This document shows, piece by piece, positions 8,160-14,595 of a stretch of DNA of 14,595 nt. Within the stretch, counting starts at the first letter, position 1. Every line of letters starts with the position of its first letter. The DNA lies in assembly GCA_018260275.1 (NCBI GenBank), contig JAGLBK010000048.1, positions 1 through 14,595 on the forward strand, given 5' to 3'. Source of the stretch: Deinococcus sp. Its GTDB lineage: Bacteria; Deinococcota; Deinococci; Deinococcales; Deinococcaceae. The notes under the pieces are model-generated. The model was given only the letters and a program-made list of their open reading frames with translations, made no database searches and was not told the DNA's origin. The position numbers were made by a program, and so were the translations under genes.

Positions 8160-8171
8160 GCGGATGCTGGT

Positions 8172-9515
8172 TCATTGCGGCGCGGTTGGCCCCGCTGCCG
8201 CGCTGACGCTCTCGAAGTCGGGCACCAGCACTTCCACGTCGCGCACCCGGCGCACCCCGAACATCAGTCCCATGACCAGCAGGCCGAGAACTGCGACCCC
8301 CACGCCCAGCAGACTGATGCCGGTGCCGGGGCCAGTGCCGACCAATGGGCCAAACATGGGGGCCAGCGACCCGCCCGGCAGCATTCCCGGCGACAGCCAG
8401 CGGTCGGCCAGCGGCCCGGCGATCAGCGTCGCTAGCGGGCTGGCCCCCCAGGCGATCACGCGCCGGGCGGCAAAGACCTTGCCTTGCACGTCAGGCGGCG
8501 TCTTGCTTTGCCAGATCGCCTGATTGCTGGAATTGCACAGCGGCCCGGCCAGCGCAGCGATCACCACGCCCAGCATCCAGACCGGTACGCTGCGCCCCAG
8601 CCCCACGACCAGCATTCCCAGCAGCGAGATCATCCAGCCCAGCAGCACGCCGTACACGCGCCTGCGGGGGCCGCCCCAGGCCGTCAGCAGCAGCCCGGCG
8701 CACAGGCCGCTGACCCCGCCCGCCATTTCGACGGCGGCCAGCGCCCCGGCATTGTCGCCGGTGCGGGCCAGAATCATGGCGCTGTGGAGCGAGAAAAACA
8801 GGTTGTACAGGAAGTTGCCGGTAAAAAACACGCCCTGCAAGGCCAGCAGACTGGGGTAGGAGGCGATGAACCGGAAGCCGTAGACCGCTTCTTTCCAGAG
8901 GCTGCCCTGTGCCTGCTGCCCGGTGGCCGAGGCCGGGGGCGTGGGCACCAGCACCGGCAGCAGCGCCAGCACCGCGACCGCCGCGCACAGCAGGTCGAGC
9001 TGCACGATGCGCCCCAGCCCGACTTTGGCGTACAGCAGCGCCCCCAGCATCGGCGCGGTGATACTGGCGACCGAAAACACCGCGCCCTGCATGGCACTGG
9101 CGCGGGCGTACTGCTCCCTGGGCAGCATCAGTGTGGAGGCCAGCGAGTACGACGGCCACTGAAACGCTTCGGCCAGCGCCTGCGCCGCGATGACCGCGTA
9201 GATCCAGCCCAGCGCCAGCTGGTGCCCGGAGAGCAGCACCAGCAGCAGCAGCCCGCAGGCCATGTTGGTCAAATCCGAAATCATCATCACGCGGCGCAGG
9301 TGGTGGCCCCAGCGGTCCACCAGCGCCCCCGCCAACGGCGAGAACAGCAGCAGCGGCACCATGGCGAACAGACCCATATACGCCATTGCGGTGGCACTGT
9401 GCGTTTCCTGCCAGACCCACAGCGGCACCGCGAAGCGCGTGATGGACGACCCCAGCACACCCACCAGTTGCCCCGCCCAGATGGTCGTGTAGCCGCGTAA
9501 CCCCGTGATCGCCAT
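8172..9515 (-). CDS. MFS transporter (EntS/macrolide-efflux-like, MFS_3 type)
   Basis: This is a polytopic inner-membrane protein of 447 residues with about 12 hydrophobic segments, predicted to export a small molecule by proton antiport. The opening LRGYTTIWAGQLVGVLGSSITRFAV is typical of MFS exporters of the EntS/MefA type. The loop between helices 2 and 3 reads GALVDRWGHHLRR, the MFS signature A (GxLaDRxGrr). The final tail after the last helix is short and acidic. The frame is open another 68 codons upstream into the repeat element, but those codons encode only repeat sequence, so ATG 9515 is chosen. No good ribosome-binding site or TANNNT box lies directly before it. Substrate cannot be predicted. 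Confidence 0.9.
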   Translation of the reverse strand: MAITGLRGYTTIWAGQLVGVLGSSITRFAVPLWVWQETHSATAMAYMGLFAMVPLLLFSPLAGALVDRWGHHLRRVMMISDLTNMACGLLLLVLLSGHQLALGWIYAVIAAQALAEAFQWPSYSLASTLMLPREQYARASAMQGAVFSVASITAPMLGALLYAKVGLGRIVQLDLLCAAVAVLALLPVLVPTPPASATGQQAQGSLWKEAVYGFRFIASYPSLLALQGVFFTGNFLYNLFFSLHSAMILARTGDNAGALAAVEMAGGVSGLCAGLLLTAWGGPRRRVYGVLLGWMISLLGMLVVGLGRSVPVWMLGVVIAALAGPLCNSSNQAIWQSKTPPDVQGKVFAARRVIAWGASPLATLIAGPLADRWLSPGMLPGGSLAPMFGPLVGTGPGTGISLLGVGVAVLGLLVMGLMFGVRRVRDVEVLVPDFESVSAAAGPTAPQ

Positions 9516-9642
9516 GCCCAGATGCTGAACGATGTCTACTTGCGGGGCTATAGGCCAAATCAAGTAGAGGACCAGTAGAGGAATAGAGCAGTTTGCATAA
9601 AAAGGCCACGTTGTTTGTCGCCTTTTTAGCCGAGCGGGCGGG

Positions 9643-9758
9643 CAGGCCCCATACGGGTGCCGTTTTGCCCAAGACAGCGAGTGACTTTGAATGAGCAGCT
9701 GGAATAATGGAGCGACCAAGCCCCTTCATGGGTGCGGTCAGGCCCCATACGGGTGCCG
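9643..9758 (+). repeat. 20-bp perfect direct repeat nested in copy C
   Basis: CAGGCCCCATACGGGTGCCG occurs at 9643-9662 and again at 9739-9758. Both copies lie within the sequence that distinguishes copy C from the 140-bp form, so they arrived with or after the insertions. A hairpin, CTTGC/GCAAG with inner CTGC/GCAG, lies just downstream at 9798-9823. Confidence 0.85.
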
Positions 9759-9759
9759 C

Positions 9760-9850
9760 TCTGACCAAGAAGCTGTTCTGGTCAAGAAGCGGTCAGGCTT
9801 GCTCTGCTACGCAGCTTTGCAAGTCAAGCGAGTCCGTTCTGATCAAGAAG
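9760..9850 (+). repeat. Three degenerate 13-mers TCTGRYCAAGAAG nested in copy C
   Basis: TCTGACCAAGAAG is at 9760-9772, TCTGGTCAAGAAG at 9777-9789 and TCTGATCAAGAAG at 9838-9850. They differ only at two adjacent positions. Such clustering suggests tandem growth followed by disruption, or a multi-site binding sequence. Confidence 0.75.
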
Positions 9851-9894
9851 GCGTTTGGGGTGGAGTTCCACAAATGGCGTAATTATGCAAGCTG

Positions 9895-10281
9895 CTCTAT
9901 GAGGCCGTCGCCACCGATTTCGAGTTTCCCACACGGCTCCTGAGCCGCCGGACCTTAGAGAAACTGCTGGAGGGCGAGAGCTGACTGAGCGAGTTTTTCG
10001 AGAACCTGGAACGCTATGGCAGACGGCAGATTTCGGCGACCATGCAGGTGCGGCTGGAGGAAAACGGCGCCCTCCAGTGGCTGAGCACCGAGGCCGCGCC
10101 TGCCGACGCGCATCCCGCTGCCTGCCTGATTCAGTCGGGTGCCCTGTACCTGTCCCCGGCGGAGGCCGAGGCGCTGGCGGCAGAACTGGACGCCCTGTAC
10201 CGGAACTACGGGAACCGGCGCGGCCCGCAACGCTTCGGCCTGCTGCTGGGCCTGACCCCGATGCTGCGCCCGGTGGACTGA
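9895..10281 (+). pseudogene. 5'-truncated remnant of a regulator-like gene with an in-frame stop
   Basis: One frame reads from the repeat end (LYEAVATDFEFPTRLLS) through to the stop at 10279-10281, interrupted by a single TGA at 9982-9984 in LLEGES*LSEFFENL. The protein-like quality continues across the TGA (LERYGRRQISATMQVRLEENG), then LYLSPAEAEALAAELDALY and RRGPQRFGLLLGLTPML. That argues for one former gene broken by a stop and cut off at its 5' end by repeat copy C. The style resembles the C-terminal part of helix-turn-helix regulators, but the DNA-binding part is missing and this identity is weak. A short 79-residue protein from ATG 10042 is possible, but it lacks a ribosome-binding site or TANNNT box at a useful distance. 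Confidence 0.65.
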
Positions 10282-10536
10282 CGCGCTCTGAATACTGCTG
10301 GTGAAGATTTTCTGGCGCAAAAAGGGGTGTACCTCAATTTTGCGCGATGTCAGAAAACCCGTTGGTCGCACTGCCTCGTAGAGCTGCCGGGCAGAGGGGG
10401 CCACGGGGTGGACTTGAGTTCGATTCGTTCTCTATCGGCGCAATCTCGCCTTCCTGAGTTGCCCCCGTCCCTGCGTGAAAGGCCCGGCCAGACCCGCTGC
10501 TCAGAGCAACCCCACCTGCCCAGAGCAAGCAGCCGC
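10282..10536. other. Intergenic stretch without a recognisable gene
   Basis: These 255 bases between the truncated gene and repeat copy D hold no convincing frame on either strand and no clear promoter or terminator. A GTTCGATTC at about 10418 resembles a tRNA T-loop, but the flanking arms do not pair. The stretch may be remnant DNA. Confidence 0.5.
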
Positions 10537-10676
10537 TAGAGCAGCTTTCATAATTACGCCATTTGTGAAACCCCGCCCCAAATGGCTCCATTATTCCAGC
10601 TGCTCATTCAAAGTCACTCGCTCCGCTCGGCATAAAAAGCCACAAACAACGTGCCCTTTTTATGCAAACTGCTCTA
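10537..10676 (-). mobile_element. Copy D of the 140-bp inverted-repeat element (opposite orientation)
   Basis: Read on the minus strand it starts TAGAGCAGTTTGCATAA and ends TTATGAAAGCTGCTCTA, with the same internal order as copy B, including the terminator-like stem and the GCCGAGCGGAGCGAG block. With copy C it forms an inverted pair around the truncated gene and the empty stretch. Its plus-strand right edge, GCTCTA, provides the TA of the -10 box of the adjacent MBL hydrolase gene. Confidence 0.85.
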
Positions 10677-10680
10677 AGCT
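10675..10680 (+). promoter_or_regulatory. Candidate leaderless -10 box TAAGCT of the MBL hydrolase gene, spanning the repeat junction
   Basis: TAAGCT is followed by seven bases and the ATG at 10688. The TA belongs to the end of repeat copy D and AGCT to the native flank. This is the same geometry as at def but with the opposite end of the element. Confidence 0.55.
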
Positions 10681-10687
10681 GCCCCCT

Positions 10688-11581
10688 ATGCCCCTGCTGC
10701 CCCTTGCCCCCGGTATCCACTACCTGCCCAGCGCCGTCAACAGTGTGGTGATCGAAAACGGCGAGGGGGGCGCACTGCTGATCGACACCGGCCTGGACGA
10801 GTCGCACGCCCGCAAGCTGCTGCGTTCGCTGGCCGAACTGGATTTACGGCCCAGCGCCATTCTGAACACGCACAGCCACGCCGACCACCACGGGGGCAAC
10901 GCGTTTATTCTGAGCAAATTTCCCGGCCTGCCCGTCTACGCGCCGCCGCTGGAAGCCGCGATCATCAACCACCCGCTGCTGGAGCCGCTCTCTCTGTACG
11001 GGGCCTGTCCGCCGCCCGAACTGCGGACCAAATTTCTGCTGGCCCCGGCCAGCCCCGCGCAGGCGCTGGACGCTGGCACGCAAACCATCGGCGGCGTGCG
11101 GGCCGAGCTGATCGAGATTCCGGGTCACGCCGCGCAGATGTACGCGGTGCGGTTCGGTGAGGTGCTGTACGCCGCCGACGGACTGTTCGGCCTGGACGCC
11201 CTGCACAAGCACCCGCTGACCTTCTGCGCCGATTCGGGCCAGCAGAAGGCGAGTGCGGCGCAGCTGGGCGAACTGGCCGGAATAGTCACCGTTTTGCCTG
11301 GCCACGGTGAGCCGGTCGGCGAACTGGGCCAGCTGGCGCGGGACAATCTGGCGGCCTACGAGCGCACCACCGCCACCGTTCTGAGTGCAGTGCAAGAAGG
11401 CCCGGCGACCACCGACGAACTGCTGGCCCGCGTGTGTGACCGCCTTCAGATCGAAATGACCAATGCCGGGGCCGCCGTGCTGAACCGCGCCGTGGTCGCC
11501 GCCCACCTGACCGAGTTGCTCGGTGCCGGGCAGGTCGGCCTCGGCGTGACCGGGAACCGCATGCTGTTCAGCGGAACGTAA
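10688..11581 (+). CDS. MBL-fold metallo-hydrolase
   Basis: This 297-residue cytoplasmic metallo-beta-lactamase-fold hydrolase has the metal motif THSHADHHGGN (H62, H64, D66, H67). H147 in IPGH, D164 in YAADGLFG and H206 in VLPGHGEP complete a two-metal site. The region after residue 210 (LARDNLAAYERTTATVLSAV, followed by a TTDELLARV helical segment) resembles the winged-helix-like tail of LACTB2/glyoxalase-II-like MBL proteins. The open frame upstream reads through repeat copy D and is not coding; ATG 10688 is supported by the TAAGCT box seven bases before it. It is followed 47 bp later by dps1, which has its own promoter. Substrate is undetermined; glyoxalase-like or nuclease-like roles are both possible. 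Confidence 0.88.
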   Translation: MPLLPLAPGIHYLPSAVNSVVIENGEGGALLIDTGLDESHARKLLRSLAELDLRPSAILNTHSHADHHGGNAFILSKFPGLPVYAPPLEAAIINHPLLEPLSLYGACPPPELRTKFLLAPASPAQALDAGTQTIGGVRAELIEIPGHAAQMYAVRFGEVLYAADGLFGLDALHKHPLTFCADSGQQKASAAQLGELAGIVTVLPGHGEPVGELGQLARDNLAAYERTTATVLSAVQEGPATTDELLARVCDRLQIEMTNAGAAVLNRAVVAAHLTELLGAGQVGLGVTGNRMLFSGT

Positions 11582-11593
11582 AGAAAAAGCGTA

Positions 11594-11622
11594 TTGGCGC
11601 AGCCCCCGCAGAGACGTAGGCT
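11594..11622 (+). promoter_or_regulatory. Promoter of dps1
   Basis: TTGGCG at 11594-11599 and TAGGCT at 11617-11622 are 17 bases apart, and the -10 ends six bases before the ATG. This is the best -35/-10 pair seen for a leaderless gene here. Known dps-1 control in D. radiodurans involves metal- and peroxide-responsive regulators; I do not see a clear operator palindrome. Confidence 0.7.
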
Positions 11623-11628
11623 AAAACC

Positions 11629-12258
<630 letters not shown>

Positions 12259-12268
12259 TTTGCACGGG

Positions 12269-12315
12269 AACGGCGCCTCTAGAGTGGGATATCCACCTTG
12301 GGGCGCCGTTTTTAT
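12269..12315 (+). terminator. Rho-independent terminator of dps1
   Basis: AACGGCGCC (12269-12277) pairs perfectly with GGCGCCGTT (12302-12310), followed directly by TTTAT, which continues the T run. An inner GTGG/CCAC pair can extend the stem. It starts ten bases after the dps1 stop. Confidence 0.85.
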
Positions 12316-12351
12316 GACGCTACAGCGAAACCCGGTTTCAAAAACTCAGCC

Positions 12352-12921
12352 TCAGCGCGTGTAGACCTTGAACCGGGCCGCCACGTCGAAAGTTTTACAG
12401 GGTTCCTCGCCCCGGTAGACGGGCGCGGCGCACACGGTCAGTTTGCCGCCCGCGCTGACGGTGTCGGGTTTGCTGCCCGCGACTTTGCTGGATAGCTTGC
12501 CGAAATTCCCCGTCAATTCGATGGCCTGATAGCCGCCCGAGCGGACCATGCGGTGAAGGGGGTCCTCGCCCGGATTGACCAGTGGCGCCAGCGGGGTCCA
12601 GCGGGCCTTGCCCCGGTCGTCGCGGGAAAGCAGGCTGGCGCTGACCCGCGGAATGACGTAAAAGGTGCGCTCGCCCGGCCAGCGCTGATGCAGGGCCAGG
12701 GGCAGTTTCAGAGTGCAGGTCGGGTAATTCTCGTCAAGCAGCAAAAAGTTTTCGCGCGCCGAGCGGAAGTAGCTGTCGGCACAGCTCAGCGTGACTTTCT
12801 CGCGGGGCACCGCGATCGCCTGGGGCGCGGCAGTGGGTGTGACCGTACCGGGCGAAACAGCGGGGCGCTGTGCCAGGGCAGAAGCGGAGAGCAGGGCCAG
12901 CAAGTAGGGGATACGTTTCAT
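12352..12921 (-). CDS. Uncharacterised secreted protein with signal peptide
   Basis: This 189-residue protein starts with a clear signal peptide, MKRIPYLLALLSASALA, with likely cleavage after ALA at residue 17. A Thr/Pro/Ala-rich linker (18-40) follows, then a beta-rich domain with four cysteines (LSCADSYF, YPTCTLKL, TVCAAP and EEPCKTF) that could form two disulfides. ATG 12921 is chosen over an upstream in-frame start because of AGGAGG five bases before it and the signal peptide. The start overlaps the stop of the upstream membrane-protein gene by four bases (ATGA). I do not recognise the family; there is no catalytic motif. It probably acts in the periplasm or at the cell surface. Confidence 0.82.
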   Translation of the reverse strand: MKRIPYLLALLSASALAQRPAVSPGTVTPTAAPQAIAVPREKVTLSCADSYFRSARENFLLLDENYPTCTLKLPLALHQRWPGERTFYVIPRVSASLLSRDDRGKARWTPLAPLVNPGEDPLHRMVRSGGYQAIELTGNFGKLSSKVAGSKPDTVSAGGKLTVCAAPVYRGEEPCKTFDVAARFKVYTR

Positions 12922-13442
12922 GGAGCCTCCTGAATCAGTTCGGCGCTGACGCTGCCGTCTGCCGCCGCGTAGCTGCACGAGAAGTCGAGGTGCGAACCGT
13001 CGGGCCGCGCCGCCCAGCCGTCCCAGCGCTTGCCGTCGGCGCTGCGGGTAATCTGTGTGGCCGCCTCCTGGGCATCCGGAAAGTGCAGGTCAGGCTCGTG
13101 GCCGTAGGTTCTGGCCGACACCTCGTCGCGGCAGCGTTCCAGCAGGTCGCTGCTGCGAATGCCTCCCCAGCTGTCGTCGGTCCAGGCAGGCGGTGCGGGG
13201 CGCAGCACAGAAAAACCGCCCGCGAGGAGCAGCGGCAGCGCGGGCAAAAGCCAGCGCCAGCGCCACCACGCCGGGCGGGGCTTCAACACTTCGCGGAGTT
13301 CCTGGCGGTAGTGCTGGGCGGCCAGCAGACGCTCCTGCTCGGCTTGCAGTGCGGCCTGGGCCTGCGCCAGAGCGAGTTCCTCGGCCTCGATCTGCCGCCG
13401 CTGGGCCTCGCCGAGTCTGTTGAATTGTGCCGGGGTAGGCAT
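12918..13442 (-). CDS. Uncharacterised single-pass membrane protein with N-terminal coiled coil
   Basis: This 174-residue protein has three parts. Residues 8-55 are a Glu/Gln/Ala/Leu-rich helix likely to form a coiled coil. A Trp/Arg-rich approach (WWRWRW) leads into one membrane segment at about 63-80. A C-terminal domain of about 90 residues carries two cysteines (LLERCRDEV, DFSCSYA) and WDGW/DFSC strands. With no signal peptide, the coiled coil should be cytoplasmic and the C-terminal domain outside. The start ATG at 13442 has TACTCT seven bases upstream. It overlaps the downstream secreted-protein gene (ATGA), suggesting that the two extracytoplasmic domains work together. No known family was recognised. 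Confidence 0.8.
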   Translation of the reverse strand: MPTPAQFNRLGEAQRRQIEAEELALAQAQAALQAEQERLLAAQHYRQELREVLKPRPAWWRWRWLLPALPLLLAGGFSVLRPAPPAWTDDSWGGIRSSDLLERCRDEVSARTYGHEPDLHFPDAQEAATQITRSADGKRWDGWAARPDGSHLDFSCSYAAADGSVSAELIQEAP

Positions 13443-13449
13443 ACCCCAG

Positions 13450-13455
13450 AGAGTA
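13450..13455 (-). promoter_or_regulatory. Candidate leaderless -10 box TACTCT of the membrane/secreted operon
   Basis: TACTCT on the minus strand ends seven bases before ATG 13442. It allows the two-gene operon to be transcribed separately from the chorismate mutase gene, whose stop lies 68 bases upstream on the same strand. Confidence 0.55.
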
Positions 13456-13509
13456 GAAGTCCCGGCGGCTCAGGGCGTCATCCGAAAGGGGGAGGGGGCA
13501 GGGACAGCT

Positions 13510-13824
13510 TTACTGGTCGGTGGTCAGCCCTTCTTCTTGGTTGACCCGCAGTTCGTACTCGATAAAGGCTCCGATCATGGCCCGCCAGACCGCCTCCGCC
13601 ACGGCAGGTTCAAGCCCTCTGGCGGCGGCCCCGGCCCGTCTGGTGGCGATGACCTGTTCGAAGCGCTCGGGGGCACGCACGGCCTCGGCATTGTCCTTCG
13701 GCTTGAAGACTCCGGCCAGCCGCACCAGCTCCTGGCGCCGGGCCAGCAGGTCAAGCAGCTGTTCGTCGAGAGCGTCGATCTGCTGGCGGGCGGCGATCAG
13801 TCCTTCAGAGGGTGGCTGAGACAT
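13510..13824 (-). CDS. AroQ-class chorismate mutase, PchB-like
   Basis: This 104-residue all-helical protein converts chorismate to prephenate, or possibly isochorismate to pyruvate and salicylate. Helix 1 carries R13 in AARQQIDALDEQLLDLLARR, with R30 and then K41 in GVFK, matching E. coli chorismate mutase R11, R28 and K39. The next part, VRAPERFEQVIA, and the C-terminal IGAFIEYELRV resemble PchB more than the PheA-type domain. At the position of PchB Q90 (E. coli Q88) this protein has E91. GGGAG-like AAGGGAG precedes the ATG. It lies 27 bp after the serine hydrolase gene on the same strand and is probably cotranscribed. The length equals a free-standing AroQ protein. Mutase activity is the more likely of the two. 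Confidence 0.88.
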   Translation of the reverse strand: MSQPPSEGLIAARQQIDALDEQLLDLLARRQELVRLAGVFKPKDNAEAVRAPERFEQVIATRRAGAAARGLEPAVAEAVWRAMIGAFIEYELRVNQEEGLTTDQ

Positions 13825-13851
13825 ACTGGAACACTCCCTTGCCCTGACAGT

Positions 13852-14595
13852 TCAGGCTTTCGTTTCGTGCAAAGTCGGCGAATCTTCCAGTGCGGCGTAG
13901 ACCATCGTGCGGAGCGTCTGCCGCACCCGGTCGGGGTAATACAGCGCCTGGGTCATAAAGATGACGGCCATATCCTCCACGGGGTCCACCCAGAAATACG
14001 TTCCCGCCGCGCCGCCCCAGTAGAAGTCGCCGGGGTTGCCCGGTTGCAGGGTGCGGGCCGGGTCCAGCGTCATGGCAAAGCCCAGGCCGAAGCCCACGCC
14101 CGCCGACCCCGTCTCGCTGACGGCCACAGCGGAGCGGGTCAGCGCCGCGATGTCCTGGCCGCCCGGCAGGTGGTTGCGGGTCATCAGTTCCAGGGTCTTG
14201 GGGCCGACGATTCGCACGCCGTCCAGTTCGCCGCCGCGCAGCAGCATCCGGCAAAAGCGCAGGTAGTCGGCAGCCGTGCTGACCAGACCGCCCCCGCCCG
14301 ACACAAAGCGCGGCGGCTGCGAGTAGCTGCTGCGTTCCACCGGGTCGAATACCTGCAGGCCCCCCGGCGTCAGCGCGTAGCAGGTCATGAAGCGCCCGGC
14401 CTTTTCCGGCGGCACCTGAAAGCCAGTATCGGTCATGCCCAGCGGCGTCAGAATCCGCTGCTGTAAAAAGTCCTCGAAGGGCATCCCCGAGATTTTGCCG
14501 ACCAGATAGCCCAGCACGTCGGTGGCCGCCGAGTAGTGCCACGCCTCGCCGGGCGAGAATTCCAGCGGGAGTTGGCCCAGTTCGGCAATAAATTC
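13852..14595 (-). CDS. Serine hydrolase, class C beta-lactamase/EstB-like family (N-terminus outside window)
   Basis: The frame is open to the right edge, so the N-terminal part with the catalytic SxxK lies outside the window; 247 residues are visible. The second motif is YSA in WHYSAATDVLGYLVGKISG, at the place of the class C YxN tyrosine motif. Further family segments are LTPLGMTDTGF, FVSGGGGLVSTAADYLRFCRMLL, and WGGAAGTYFWVDP near the C-terminus, which replaces the usual KTG-type motif as in EstB-like family VIII esterases. These features point to an esterase or peptidase-like hydrolase more than an antibiotic-resistance enzyme. It is the upstream partner of the chorismate mutase gene (27-bp gap). 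Confidence 0.9.
   Translation of the reverse strand, partial: EFIAELGQLPLEFSPGEAWHYSAATDVLGYLVGKISGMPFEDFLQQRILTPLGMTDTGFQVPPEKAGRFMTCYALTPGGLQVFDPVERSSYSQPPRFVSGGGGLVSTAADYLRFCRMLLRGGELDGVRIVGPKTLELMTRNHLPGGQDIAALTRSAVAVSETGSAGVGFGLGFAMTLDPARTLQPGNPGDFYWGGAAGTYFWVDPVEDMAVIFMTQALYYPDRVRQTLRTMVYAALEDSPTLHETKA

Larger units (their letters stand above)
9584..9899 (+). mobile_element. Copy C of the inverted-repeat element, enlarged to 316 bp by internal insertions
   Basis: The ends TAGAGCAGTTTGCATAA and TTATGCAAGCTGCTCTA match as inverted repeats at 16 of 17 positions, the best pair in the window. The internal stem AAAAAGGC with GCCTTTTT is kept. Compared with the 140-bp copies there are two insertions: about 36 bp inside the GCCGAGCGGAGCGAG block, and about 140 bp after AATAATGGAGC. 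The insertions carry a 20-bp perfect direct repeat and three copies of TCTGRYCAAGAAG. It lies between the MFS gene start and a truncated gene whose reading frame begins at the right-hand end of the element. Confidence 0.85.

Noticed and set aside
8484..9500. Plus-strand 338-codon frame opposite the MFS gene
   Set aside because: It is rich in Gln, His, Arg and Pro, as expected for the antisense of a membrane protein gene in high-GC DNA.
9516..9719. N-terminal extension of the MFS transporter by 68 codons
   Set aside because: The extra codons translate repeat copy C and its flank. The family start LRGYTTIW lies just after ATG 9515.
9584..9899. CRISPR array or phage attachment site at the clustered short repeats
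   Set aside because: The repeats are two or three in number, irregularly spaced and of differing types. No spacer regularity, cas gene or integrase is visible.
9955..10404. Minus-strand open frame of 149 codons over the gene remnant
   Set aside because: It mirrors the plus-strand coding bias and shows no protein-like pattern or start signal.
10395..10440. Possible tRNA fragment around GTTCGATTC
   Set aside because: The bases flanking the T-loop-like sequence do not form a T stem, and no anticodon or acceptor arm can be placed.
10475..10687. N-terminal extension of the MBL hydrolase
   Set aside because: It reads through repeat copy D. The TAAGCT box and the family-typical first strand both support ATG 10688.
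13852..14595. Antibiotic-resistance beta-lactamase
   Set aside because: The YSA and WGG motifs fit EstB-like esterases or serine hydrolases better, and the catalytic SxxK is outside the window.

Overview
The window is a high-GC bacterial chromosome segment that reads as Deinococcus. The strongest evidence is a Dps1-type ferritin with the lysine-rich N-terminal extension and Asp/His/His/Glu metal site known from D. radiodurans Dps-1. Two further signs agree: a PriA whose helicase motifs are eroded, and many genes whose start codon lies 6-9 nt downstream of a TANNNT -10 box, as expected for leaderless mRNAs. The species was not determined.

Layout from left to right. The 3' part of priA (+) runs off the left edge. 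It is followed by a degenerate 139-bp repeat, a DUF2231 membrane protein (-) and an FtsB/DivIC-like membrane protein with a long acidic N-terminus (-). A 35-bp divergent promoter region separates the latter from a hotdog thioesterase (+). The thioesterase overlaps a small DUF2007-like protein (+); then come a ROK-family sugar kinase (+) and a PaaI-type thioesterase (+). A palindrome-rich intergenic block precedes a carbon-nitrogen hydrolase (-). A 140-bp repeat copy then sits just upstream of the def-fmt pair (+, overlapping TTGA), which formylates initiator Met-tRNA and deformylates new proteins. An MFS exporter (-) converges on fmt.

From about 9.58 to 10.68 kb the window is accessory in character. 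Two inverted copies of the repeat, one enlarged to 316 bp, flank a 5'-truncated gene remnant with an in-frame stop and about 250 bp without a recognisable gene. Ordinary content then resumes: an MBL-fold hydrolase (+), dps1 (+) with a good promoter and terminator, an uncharacterised two-gene membrane/secreted operon (-), a PchB-like AroQ chorismate mutase (-), and the C-terminal part of a class-C-beta-lactamase-like serine hydrolase (-) running off the right edge.

The most interesting structure is the repeat family: four copies with 17-bp imperfect terminal inverted repeats bounded by TA, resembling a MITE. In two cases (def and the MBL hydrolase) the terminal TA of the repeat is the TA of the TANNNT -10 box of the adjacent leaderless gene. 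I found no defence island, CRISPR array, RNA gene or clearly new multi-gene system.
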